Shown here: piece by piece, positions 35,801-46,179 of the stretch
Layout of the letters: each line of letters opens with the position of its first letter
How positions within the stretch are numbered: the stretch's first letter is position 1
Source of the DNA: Chlamydomonas reinhardtii
Lineage: Eukaryota > Chlorophyta > Chlorophyceae > Chlamydomonadales > Chlamydomonadaceae
DNA: 64,000 nucleotides
Assembly (NCBI RefSeq): GCF_000002595.2
Contig: NC_057009.1
Span: 1,856,346 to 1,920,345, forward strand
Direction of reading: 5' to 3'
The notes under the pieces: generated by a model
What the model saw: only the letters and a program-made list of their open reading frames with translations
The model's database searches: none
Told to the model about the DNA's origin: nothing
Position numbers and translations under genes: made by a program

Positions 35801-38800
35801 CCGGTAGCGTCAGTGACAGCCGCCTTGCCGGCCTCCTGCGCCGACGCCAGCTGAGAGCCAGCGGCAGCAGCCGCGCCCGTGGCGGCCGCCCTGGTGTCAG
35901 CAGCCGCCGACGAAGCAGCGCCGGTAGCGTCAACGACAGCCGCCTTGCCGGCCTCCTGCGCCGACGCCAGCTGCGAGCCAGCGGCAGCAGCCGCGCCCGT
36001 GGCGGCCGCCCTGGCGTCAGTAGCCGCCGACGAAGCAGCGCCGGTAGCGTCAGCGACAGCCGCCTTGCCGGCCTCCTGCGCCGACGCCAGCTGAGAGCCA
36101 GCGGCAGCAGCCGCGCCCGTGGCGGCCGCCCTGGCGTCAGCAGCCGCCGACGAAGCAGCGCCGGTAGCGTCAGTGACAGCCGCCTTGCCGGCCTCCTGCG
36201 CCGACGCCAGCTGCGAGCCAGCGGCAGCAGCCGCGCCCGTGGCGGCCGCCCTGGCGTCAGCAGCCGCCGACGAAGCAGCGCCGGTAGCGTCAGTGACAGC
36301 CGCCTTGCCGGCCTCCTGCGCCGACGCCAGCTGCGAGCCAGCGGCAGCAGCCGCGCCCGTGGCGGCCGCCCTGGCGTCAGCAGCCGCCGACGAAGCAGCG
36401 CCAGTAGCGTCCGCGACAGCCGCCTTGCCGGCCTCCTGCGCCGACGCCAGCTGAGAGCCAGCGGCAGCGGCCGCGCCCGTGGCGGCCGCCCTGGCGTCAG
36501 CAGCCGCCGACGAAGCAGCGCCGGTAGCGTCAGCGACAGCCGCCTTGCCGGCCTCCTGCGCCGACGCCAGCTGAGAGCCAGCGGCAGCGGCCGCGCCCGT
36601 GGCGGCCGCCCTGGCGTCAGTAGCCGCCGACGAAGCAGCGCCGGTAGCGTCAGTGACAGCCGCCTTGCCGGCCTCCTGCGCCGACGCCAGCTGAGAGCCA
36701 GCGGCAGCGGCCGCGCCCGTGGCGGCCGCCCTGGCGTCAGCAGCCGCCGACGAAGCAGCGCCGGTAGCGTCAGCGACAGCCGCCTTGCCGGCCTCCTGCG
36801 CCGACGCCAGCTGAGAGCCAGCGGCAGCGGCCGCGCCCGTGGCGGCCGCCCTGGCGTCAGTAGCCGCCGACGAAGCAGCGCCGGTAGCGTCAGTGACAGC
36901 CGCCTTGCCGGCCTCCTGCGCCGACGCCAGCTGAGAGCCAGCGGCAGCGGCCGCGCCCGTGGCGGCCGCCCTGGCGTCAGCAGCCGCCGACGAAGCAGCG
37001 CCGGTAGCGTCAGCGACAGCCGCCTTGCCGGCCTCCTGCGCCGACGCCAGCTGCGAGCCAGCGGCAGCGGCCACGCCCGTGGCGGCCGCCTTGGCGTCAG
37101 TAGCCGCCGACGAAGCAGCGCCGGTAGCGTCAGCGACAGCCGCCTTGCCGGCCTCCTGCGCCGACGCCAGCTGCGAGCCAGCGGCCGCGGCCGCGCCCGT
37201 GGCGGCCGCCCTGGCGTCAGCAGCCGCCGACGAAGCAGCGCCGGTAGCGTCAGCGACAGCCGCCTTGCCGGCCTCCTGCGCCGACGCCAGCTGCGAGCCA
37301 GCGGCAGCGGCCGCGCCCGTGGCGGCCGCCATGGCGTCAGCAGCCGCCGACGAAGCAGCGCCGGTAGCGTCAGTGACAGCCGCCTTGCCGGCCTCCTGCG
37401 CCGACGCCAGCTGAGAGCCAGCGGCAGCGGCCGCGCCCGTGGCGGCCGCCATGGCGTCAGCAGCCGCCGACGAAGCAGCGCCGGTAGCGTCAGTGACAGC
37501 CGCCTTGCCGGCCTCCTGCGCCGACGCCAGCTGCGAGCCAGCGGCAGCGGCCGCGCCCGTGGCGGCCGCCCTGGCGTCAGTAGCCGCCGACGAAGCAGCG
37601 CCGGTAGCGTCAGCGACAGCCGCCTTGCCGGCCTCCTGCGCCGACGCCAGCTGAGAGCCAGCGGCAGCGGCCGCGCCCGTGGCGGCCGCCCTGGCGTCAG
37701 CAGCCGCCGACGAAGCAGCGCCAGTAGCGTCAGTGACAGCCGCCTTGCCGGCCTCCTGCGCCGACGCCAGCTGAGAGCCAGCGGCAGCAGCCGCGCCCGT
37801 GGCGGCCGCCCTGGCGTCAGCAGCCGCCGACGAAGCAGCGCCGGTAGCGTCAACGACAGCCGCCTTGCCGGCCTCCTGCGCCGACGCCAGCTGCGAGCCA
37901 GCGGCAGCGGCCGCGCCCGTGGCGGCCGCCCTGGCGTCAGTAGCCGCCGACGAAGCAGCGCCGGTAGCGTCCGCGACAGCCGCCTTGCCGGCCTCCTGCG
38001 CCGACGCCAGCTGCGAGCCAGCGGCAGCAGCCGCGCCCGTGGCGGCCGCCCTGGCGTCAGCAGCCGCCGACGAAGCAGCGCCGGTAGCGTCAACGACAGC
38101 CGCCTTGCCGGCCTCCTGCGCCGACGCCAGCTGCGAGCCAGCGGCAGCGGCCGCGCCCGTGGCGGCCGCCTTGGCGTCAGCAGCCGCCGACGAAGCAGCG
38201 CCGGTAGCGTCAGCGACAGCCGCCTTGCCGGCCTCCTGCGCCGACGCCAGCTGAGAGCCAGCGGCAGCAGCCGCGCCCGTGGCGGCCGCCCTGGCGTCAG
38301 CAGCCGCCGACGAAGCAGCGCCGGTAGCGTCAGTGACAGCCGCCTTGCCGGCCTCCTGCGCCGACGCCAGCTGCGAGCCAGCGGCAGCGGCCGCGCCCGT
38401 GGCGGCCGCCCTGGCGTCAGCAGCCGCCGACGAAGCAGCGCCAGTAGCGTCCGCGACAGCCGCCTTGCCGGCCTCCTGCGCCGACGCCAGCTGAGAGCCA
38501 GCGGCAGCGGCCGCGCCCGTGGCGGCCGCCCTGGCGTCAGCAGCCGCCGACGAAGCAGCGCCAGTAGCGTCAGCGACAGCCGCCTTGCCGGCCTCCTGCG
38601 CCGACGCCAGCTGCGAGCCAGCGGCAGCGGCCGCGCCCGTGGCGGCCGCCCTGGCGTCAGTAGCCGCCGACGAAGCAGCGCCGGTAGCGTCAGTGACAGC
38701 CGCCTTGCCGGCCTCCTGCGCCGACGCCAGCTGCGAGCCAGCGGCAGCGGCTGCGCCCGTGGCGGCCGCCCTGGCGTCAGCAGCCGCCGACGAAGCAGCG

Positions 38801-41800
38801 CCGGTAGCGTCAGTGACAGCCGCCTTGCCGGCCTCCTGCGCCGACGCCAGCTGCGAGCCAGCAGCAGCAGCCGCGCCCGTGGCGGCCGCCCTGGCGTCAG
38901 CAGCCGCCGACGAAGCAGCGCCGGTAGCGTCAACGACAGCCGCCTTGCCGGCCTCCTGCGCCGACGCCAGCTGCGAGCCAGCGGCAGCAGCCGCGCCCGT
39001 GGCGGCCGCCCTGGCGTCAGTAGCCGCCGACGAAGCAGCGCCGGTAGCGTCAGCGACAGCCGCCTTGCCGGCCTCCTGCGCCGACGCCAGCTGAGAGCCA
39101 GCGGCAGCAGCCGCGCCCGTGGCGGCCGCCCTGGCGTCAGCAGCCGCCGACGAAGCAGCGCCGGTAGCGTCAGTGACAGCCGCCTTGCCGGCCTCCTGCG
39201 CCGACGCCAGCTGCGAGCCAGCGGCAGCAGCCGCGCCCGTGGCGGCCGCCCTGGCGTCAGCAGCCGCCGACGAAGCAGCGCCAGTAGCGTCCGCGACAGC
39301 CGCCTTGCCGGCCTCCTGCGCCGACGCCAGCTGAGAGCCAGCGGCAGCGGCCGCGCCCGTGGCGGCCGCCCTGGCGTCAGCAGCCGCCGACGAAGCAGCG
39401 CCGGTAGCGTCAGCGACAGCCGCCTTGCCGGCCTCCTGCGCCGACGCCAGCTGAGAGCCAGCGGCAGCGGCCGCGCCCGTGGCGGCCGCCCTGGCGTCAG
39501 TAGCCGCCGACGAAGCAGCGCCGGTAGCGTCAGTGACAGCCGCCTTGCCGGCCTCCTGCGCCGACGCCAGCTGAGAGCCAGCGGCAGCGGCCGCGCCCGT
39601 GGCGGCCGCCCTGGTGTCAGCAGCCGCCGACGAAGCAGCGCCGGTAGCGTCAACGACAGCCGCCTTGCCGGCCTCCTGCGCCGACGCCAGCTGCGAGCCA
39701 GCGGCAGCAGCCGCGCCCGTGGCGGCCGCCCTGGCGTCAGCAGCCGCCGACGAAGCAGCGCCGGTAGCGTCAGCGACAGCCGCCTTGCCGGCCTCCTGCG
39801 CCGACGCCAGCTGAGAGCCAGCGGCAGCGGCCGCGCCCGTGGCGGCCGCCCTGGTGTCAGCAGCCGCCGACGAAGCAGCGCCGGTAGCGTCAGTGACAGC
39901 CGCCTTGCCGGCCTCCTGCGCCGACGCCAGCTGCGAGCCAGCGGCAGCGGCCGCGCCCGTGGCGGCCGCCCTGGCGTCAGCAGCCGCCGACGAAGCAGCG
40001 CCAGTAGCGTCAGTGACAGCCGCCTTGCCGGCCTCCTGCGCCGACGCCAGCTGCGAGCCAGCAGCAGCGGCCGCGCCCGTGGCGGCCGCCCTGGCGTCAG
40101 CAGCCGCCGACGAAGCAGCGCCGGTAGCGTCAGCAACAGCCGCCTTGCCGGCCTCCTGCGCCGACGCCAGCTGCGAGCCAGCGGCAGCGGCCGCGCCCGT
40201 GGCGGCCGCCATGGCGTCAGCAGCCGCCGACGAAGCAGCGCCGGTAGCGTCAGTGACAGCCGCCTTGCCGGCCTCCTGCGCCGACGCCAGCTGCGAGCCA
40301 GCGGCAGCGGCCGCGCCCGTGGCGGCCGCCCTGGCGTCAGTAGCCGCCGACGAAGCAGCGCCGGTAGCGTCAGCGACAGCCGCCTTGCCGGCCTCCTGCG
40401 CCGACGCCAGCTGCGAGCCAGCGGCAGCAGCCGCGCCCGTGGCGGCCGCCCTGGCGTCAGCAGCCGCCGACGAAGCAGCGCCGGTAGCGTCAACGACAGC
40501 CGCCTTGCCGGCCTCCTGCGCCGACGCCAGCTGCGAGCCAGCGGCAGCGGCCGCGCCCGTGGCGGCCGCCCTGGCGTCAGCAGCCGCCGACGAAGCAGCG
40601 CCGGTAGCGTCAGCGACAGCCGCCTTGCCGGCCTCCTGCGCCGACGCCAGCTGAGAGCCAGCGGCAGCAGCCGCGCCCGTGGCGGCCGCCCTGGCGTCAG
40701 CAGCCGCCGACGAAGCAGCGCCGGTAGCGTCAGCGACAGCCGCCTTGCCGGCCTCCTGCGCCGACGCCAGCTGCGAGCCAGCGGCAGCGGCCGCGCCCGT
40801 GGCGGCCGCCCTGGCGTCAGCAGCTGCCGACGAAGCAGCGCCGGTAGCGTCAGCGACAGCCGCCTTGCCGGCCTCCTGCGCCGACGCCAGCTGCGAGCCA
40901 GCGGCAGCGGCCGCGCCCGTGGCGGCCGCCTTGGCGTCAGCAGCCGCCGACGAAGCAGCGCCAGTAGCGTCCGCGACAGCCGCCTTGCCGGCCTCCTGCG
41001 CCGACGCCAGCTGAGAGCCAGCGGCAGCGGCCGCGCCCGTGGCGGCCGCCCTGGCGTCAGCAGCCGCCGACGAAGCAGCGCCGGTAGCGTCAGTGACAGC
41101 CGCCTTGCCGGCCTCCTGCGCCGACGCCAGCTGCGAGCCAGCGGCAGCGGCCGCGCCCGTGGCGGCCGCCTTGGCGTCAGCAGCTGCCGCTGCCGCACCG
41201 GTTAAAGCACCAGCAACTGTGGCCTTTGTTTGTTCCTGCAAAGTACCTGTCTGGGTACCTAGAGCACCCGAAGCTGCACTTGCAGTGGATTCTGCTGCAC
41301 CGCGCGCGGTTGCTGCGGCGCCCGCTGCTCCGTCTTGAGCAGATTTCACAGCGTCCTTGGCACCAGCTGCTGCGGACGAAGCCAGGCCGGACACGTCCGC
41401 CACCGCAGCCCTGGCACCTGCATACACAGAAAAGCACGGCATGTATGAAATAGAGACACCCGGAGGTGAAGGATAGGCTTGAGCATTCGGGTCGGCGGTG
41501 AACAGCTGCTGCAGCTGGGGGCGGTCAAGGTGGGACGCGGCTGAGCGGCAAGGCAGCACGGTGACAGTCACCGCATTGTCGGAAGCGAACACTCGCACAG
41601 TCCTGGTTTCAAATGCCCTTGAACAAGACGTTTGTTTATTTGTGCGTATGCACGCGTTTGCGGGCACACTGTTTATTGTTGTGCCAAGCACGAAAGGGCG
41701 GATCAAGTTGAGCAGACTCACTTGAGTTGACTGCGCCCGCCGCTTGCCCGGAAACAGCTTCAACTGACTCCTTGGCTTTCAGAACCGCGCCCTCGCCAGC

Positions 41801-42015
41801 CGTTGTAGCCGAAGCGGCCACGGCAGCGACCGACTTGGAAGTCTGCGGTGCAAGTCAGTTCGTAAGGTCGTCAGTTATGCTCGAGGCCAGGCTTAAGCTA
41901 TGCGTTCGGCTCCGCTTACTTGATCCGCCACATTCTTAAGCGTGGAGGTCACGGCTTGCGCGCCCCCGGTCGCTGTGCCTTCCGGCGCCTGCGGCTTGCC
42001 GCAGCACGCGCCCAT
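29883..42015 (-). CDS. Giant 40-residue-repeat protein, acylation-type N-terminus
   Basis: Seven exons join in frame: 41920-42015, 41722-41842, 32683-41417, 32329-32563, 30699-32120, 30543-30575, 29883-30406; 3721 residues. The N-terminus MGACCGK fits N-myristoylation at Gly2 plus palmitoylation at Cys4/Cys5, so membrane attachment is predicted. Most of the protein is an array of about 68 copies of a 40-residue Ala-rich unit (core GSQLASAQEAGKAAVADATG) that should form long amphipathic helix, similar in feel to LEA or apolipoprotein-type helices. After the array come Ala/Ser-rich segments with recurring Trp motifs (SWLKGGKSFAAI, AWGKSRSFADVV, SWADEVEEEE, SWASVVGRF, GWTEAAGKRR). The basic tail has GRGQGGNRSGGESRSNGG, of the RGG/RNA-binding kind. 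Expression and function are unknown. The single 8.7-kb exon keeps an open frame throughout, which argues for selection on the protein. Confidence 0.8.
33061..41186 (-). repeat. 120-bp tandem array, about 68 copies, coding
   Basis: The period is exactly 120 bases with no indels, so each unit encodes 40 residues. Units differ at only a few positions. The main variable residues are Ala/Thr/Val in the AAVxDATG part, Ala/Thr in SSAAxDA, and Arg/Lys/Thr/Met in DAxAAATG. The last unit on the C-terminal side, near 33000-33060, is degenerate. Large blocks of units are duplicated (see findings). Confidence 0.97.
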
Positions 42016-42205
42016 TTCTTGTTCAGTTCGGTACTGCTGCCGGTAACGGTTCTAGACGGGCGTTGCACCAGTCCAAGCTAAGCTCAGGGGTCACGGTCTA
42101 CGCTTGCACATCTTGTTGCTTTGCGCTGCTTGCCAAGTGGGGACCGACTGGTTGACTGGTCCAGTATTTACGCAGGAGCATGTAGCAGCACGCGTCCCCG
42201 TCGCC

Positions 42206-42212
42206 TATATAC
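42206..42212 (-). promoter_or_regulatory. Possible TATA box for the giant repeat gene
   Basis: The minus strand reads GTATATAGG about 195 bases before the start codon at 42015. This short interval, 42016-42663, also receives the 3' end of the cis-prenyltransferase gene, which is transcribed in the same direction. It contains a short tandem duplication of a CCCCAGGCGCCAC-type unit near 42424-42480. Confidence 0.4.
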
Positions 42213-42663
42213 GGTCCGGGCATGCGAAGGAAAACGGCTCCGGACACCATGCCGGTCAAATTGGAATGCCGGTGCTGGTTGGCTTTCGCGTCTGTCATCC
42301 CAGCCTTTAATTTGTCAAAAAGAGGACTGTCTGAAGCTTGGCGTTTCGGCGTCAGTTCCGGGATTACCTGACCTGCTCCGCTGGCCTGACCCGCTCGCTG
42401 CAAACCGGCCGCAACAGGGCGCCCCAGCCCCAGGCGCCACGCGGCCTACCACTTGGCCCTCGTCCCCAGGCGCCACTCGACCGATCGCCTGGCCCAACCC
42501 AGATACACACTTCTATGCGCTTGCCCTCAGTAAGTTGAGGTCGTGCTACCCAGCCCCAGCTGTGCTGTGGACGAACCCAACCCTCCGTGCAGCCTTGCGT
42601 GCACTCACAGTACCACTGCGCACCCGGTTCCTCGCGCCTGACAACGCGGAACCCACCGCCGTA

Positions 42664-45232
42664 TCAGAGGTCCACGTGACTCGCAATCCACGCTATCCTT
42701 GCCTTCTCTAGCCTGTCAAAGAAACGCGCCAGCCGCCACTGCGCCGCCTCCAGCCCGCCGCCGCTCGAGCCCTCACCCGCGCACGGGACGCCACGGCTGC
42801 CGGCGGAGCTGCCATGTGGGTCAGCACGCGGTGGCTCGGGCGACGACGCGCTGTGTCCGTGCGAACTAAAGCATTTGGCGCCGGGCATCGAGGCCGGCGC
42901 CGCCAGGCTAGCATAGCGCCGACACAACGCCCACAAGCTTGTGCGCATTTCGCTAGCAGCGCTGTCCAAGCTGATACCGTTGTCAGGCGCCTGCTGAACA
43001 TGGTGGGGCCCTGCGGGACCGCTGCTGCCCATGCGGCGCCGCAGGCCAGTCTGTTCACCTGCTGTCGAAGCCGCCGCCACCTCCTGCTGCTCGCCACAGG
43101 CCATGCGCACGCCGCCAGCCGTCGCCGCGGCGCCCACCTGCCCATCTGCCTTCCCCGCGCCTGCACCAGCGCCGGCCCCCGTGCTAGCCACTCCTGGCCC
43201 CGCCTCGGCCGCAGCCGCCACCGCGGCCGCCGCCTTCTGCCGCAGGGCCTCTTGCAGCGGCCGCTGGCGCTGGTACGACAGCACGCAGCGCGCAAAATCC
43301 AGGACGGACAGGTCGGGCCACAGCGTGGGCAGGTAGCACAGGTGCGCGTGCGCTACCTGCCACAGCAGGAAGTCGGACAGTCGCGTCTCGCCCGAGGTGC
43401 GCACCTGCGTACGGGGAAGGGCAAAGTGGGGCGGTTGGCCAAGCAGGGCAGTGGGCCGAGAAGGGCGGTGGTCCATCATGGCGGGGCGCATGTGGGGCAG
43501 GGTGTGGGGTTGATTACCGCAGTGCGAGGGAGCCGGCACCCGGCAGCGCTCACCAGCAGGTCCACGGGCGGGCAGTCGTGGCGGGTGCGCAGCGCGCCAT
43601 GCAGCGCCACCGGCGTCACGTCGCCCGGCTGCAGCAGCCCCTGCCGCACTGCCGCCTGCAGCTCCGACACCGCCGCTACTGACTCCTCACTCGCGCTGTG
43701 GGCACACATGGGTTTCGTGCAGTACACTGAGCTAGGGTAGGAGTAGCGATGCGTGGGACGGGCAACCGCAGGCATGAGAGGCCCACGCAGAGCCAAATGC
43801 CTACCAGGTCACATCTGGGGACGCAAGCCGCCAAGCCACCAAGCAGCGCACTCACGTGTAGGAGAAGCACACGTTGAGGGTTGCGCGATGGCGCCGCAAC
43901 GCCGCAGTGTTGCGCATGAGCCGCGCCGCCGCGCCCTGCACGGCATCGCACCGCACAGAGCCATAATTCGCAGTAGAGTTCAAACCATATCCGGTTACTG
44001 CACGCAAGCTCCCACAGAGTAGGGGTCTTGCAAAAGGAGCACGGCACTCCGTGCCGGCCCAAGCCCACCAGTTGGACCCAGCCCCTTCTCCGCACCTGCA
44101 CAGACGGCGGCGGAAGTGTCAGGTCTCCCACGATGTGCATGCAGATGCCCTCGCGCTCAGCCAGCCCGTTATCCTGCGGGGAGCGATATCAGGGGCAGGA
44201 TCAAGGGCAGCAGCAGTAGCAGTCGCCAATGCCGTTGTGTCAGTACGCAGCATGTGACCAGAAGATGTACGCAAGTGCCCCTCTGATTGCGCTGCCTAAA
44301 CCATTTTGACCCTCACCGCACCCCGACTCCCCGACACGCCTCGATACGATTGCTGTCCCGGCGCACACGACACCATACATGCCCACATTCAGCCCATTCC
44401 CTGCAATCCCAAACCCTCAAAAGCTTAGCCACTAGCTTCTACCGTGCTATCGCATTGCCGTACTTGTGGTACCACCGTAATGGGTCTCTCACCCGTGCCA
44501 GCTCAAAATACTTGTCCTCCGCCAGCCGCATCAGCGCCGTCACCTCCTCCGGCGAGCGCCGGAAGTTGTCGATGCTGAAGGCATACACGCTGATGTGCCG
44601 CACGCCCAACTCCATGCACCAGTGGATCACCTCCACCATCTGGGTCGGGGCGGGATTGGGGCGGGACGGGTTCAGAGTAGGGTCAAGGCGTTGAGAGACA
44701 GGAGGCCCAGGAGAGGCGGCAGAGGCAGCAATGCAGCATGTGTGCGATTGAGCGGTACTTGTAGGTGGCGCTGGGGGTGATACAAAGGGCAGTCGAGCAT
44801 TTTGGTGGCGAAAGGAGGCTGCTCGAGTGGACATGCAGGGAGGCAGGATGCTGCCTGTGTGCAGCGAAGGCCCCTGCTGCCCCCGAAGCGTCGACTGACA
44901 CGCCGCCTTCGGCCCGTCACAATAAAGCCTGCAGCTTTGTGGCTGGGCCTTGTGCAGGGCCTTGTCCGCAGCCCACCATGCTTGTGGACCTTGCTGTTGC
45001 CAGTGCTCCTCCACGCTCGCTGGCCCCGCACCTTGCCGTATCCGTGCGTGTGGCCGGTGGCTTTGTCCACGTGCTGCCGCTCCGCATAGCGCCGGTTGCC
45101 GTCCATCACGAATGCAACGTGCTCCGGCACATGGCCCGTCAGGTACAGCAGGAATAGCAGCGCGCGGCGCAGCCAAGTCACAGCGGCTTTGGCGCAGGCG
45201 TCCAGCAGTCCCCAGGGGCCTGCCCGCGCCAT
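42664..45232 (-). CDS. cis-prenyltransferase (dehydrodolichyl diphosphate synthase, DHDDS/Rer2 type)
   Basis: Six exons: 45032-45232, 44493-44639, 44096-44173, 43856-43935, 43554-43695, 42664-43404; 462 residues. The enzyme adds cis isoprene units to farnesyl diphosphate to make dolichol precursors for ER glycosylation. Family motifs in order: HVAFVMDGNRRYA with catalytic Asp44, GHTHGYGK, ISVYAFSIDNFRRS, LNVCFSYT, and VRTSGETRLSDFLLWQ from residue 217, followed by LWPDLSVLDF. An N-terminal hydrophobic stretch (AVTWLRRALLFLLYLTG) may anchor it to a membrane. The chain runs about 190 residues past the conserved core in Ala/Gly-rich sequence ending RIAWIASHVDL. No terminal RxG motif is present, which in other eukaryotes is supplied by the NgBR/NUS1 partner, so a heteromer is likely. 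All junctions are in phase. Confidence 0.92.
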
Positions 45233-46015
45233 CAGGGCGCTTAGGGTTGGTGGGGCGAGGCGCGCAGAGGTTTTATGGGCTTGTCAAGGAAATTATTTGC
45301 TGGTAAAACTACATCCAGCGCGTCCTAACTGTATGCGAGCGCTTGAGTAGTCGGTTCGCGTGCGTGTCAGGGCGATTACACGATTGAAGTGTCGCCGGCC
45401 GAGGCAAGAAGCTTGCAATTTGTATCGGCAAGATTTTGCCCGTGCACAATTATGTTATGGCAAGATGGAACGCATTGCGGTATCGCATGAGAGCTGTAGG
45501 GAAAACTCGTGTTCACAAAACAAACGTGCGCTACAAGAAACACGGCAAACCCAGCGCGTCCTCGCAGCAATCCCGTAGCTAAATATTAGCACGAGCGCGC
45601 GCACCATACCATTCGCCGGCACACCGCAATGGGCCTCAATACACCATGTCACGCCACAAACCACGTCCTCGACGCCCGGCCACCGACGCAAACCAACATC
45701 ATCCCCATAGAGCAGCATGTGGTTGGCAATTGAGACCCTCCTAGCCGGGCTCGTGGCCTTCTGTCATTGAGCGTCCCTCGCCTGCTACACGCAACATGTC
45801 CCGGGACGTCCAGGCGGGCCAAACGGCTGCAGCTGTTCCTGCCACTCCTCAGGCCCGCGCATCCACGCCGCCCAGTCGCCCGCCGGTGTGTCACTCGCGA
45901 CAAGGAATCGATGGCTGGAACCGCGACCCGCCACACAACACGAGCACCAGACCTCAAGCCCGCACACAGCAAAACCACACGCAAACACACATGAAACAAG
46001 GACGCCACCTGAGTG
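45233..46015. other. Intergenic interval, no confident gene
   Basis: This holds the upstream region of the cis-prenyltransferase and the 3' flank of PEX11. A TTTTATG at 45271-45277 (minus CATAAAA) might act as a weak TATA element for the former. Short minus-strand frames near 45450-46008 look faintly like retroelement protein but are too weak to call. Confidence 0.45.
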
Positions 46016-46020
46016 TTACA
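46016..46020 (-). terminator. TGTAA poly(A) signal for PEX11
   Basis: TTACA on the plus strand, about 160 bases past the PEX11 stop. Another copy at 46148-46152 is only about 30 bases past the stop and less likely. Confidence 0.5.
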
Positions 46021-46179
46021 GCCAGCGCCGACGCTGGCTGGCCGCAGCCCAGCCCAGGCCCCTCCGCCACATCATCCACAATCCTGCCTCCCTCCTCTCG
46101 CATACAAGCCCTAGCGCTCTAGCGTGCCGACGCCCTTTTGCCACACCTTACAACGCCGCACGGCGCCTAACGACGCCTT

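Noticed and set aside
33061-41186. Could the array be non-coding satellite DNA or a CRISPR array?
   Set aside because: The period is a multiple of three, frame is kept for over 8 kb, and flanking exons join in phase; there are no unique spacers.
32913-41198. A second minus-strand open frame of 2761 residues (Arg/Pro/Leu-rich repeats) overlapping the giant gene
   Set aside because: A 120-base period with no indels keeps any stop-free frame open across the whole array. This frame has no start context, no splice partners and Arg-rich composition typical of a shifted Ala/Gly frame.
33239-41338. Many plus-strand frames of Ala/Ser-rich repeats in the same array
   Set aside because: They are the antisense reading of the same repeats, broken wherever a variant unit introduces a stop.
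45455-46008. Minus-strand fragments faintly resembling retroelement reverse transcriptase (a YGDDV-like motif)
   Set aside because: Only one short motif is visible, no further domain supports it, and no element ends are seen. It may be an old fossil, but I cannot name a family.
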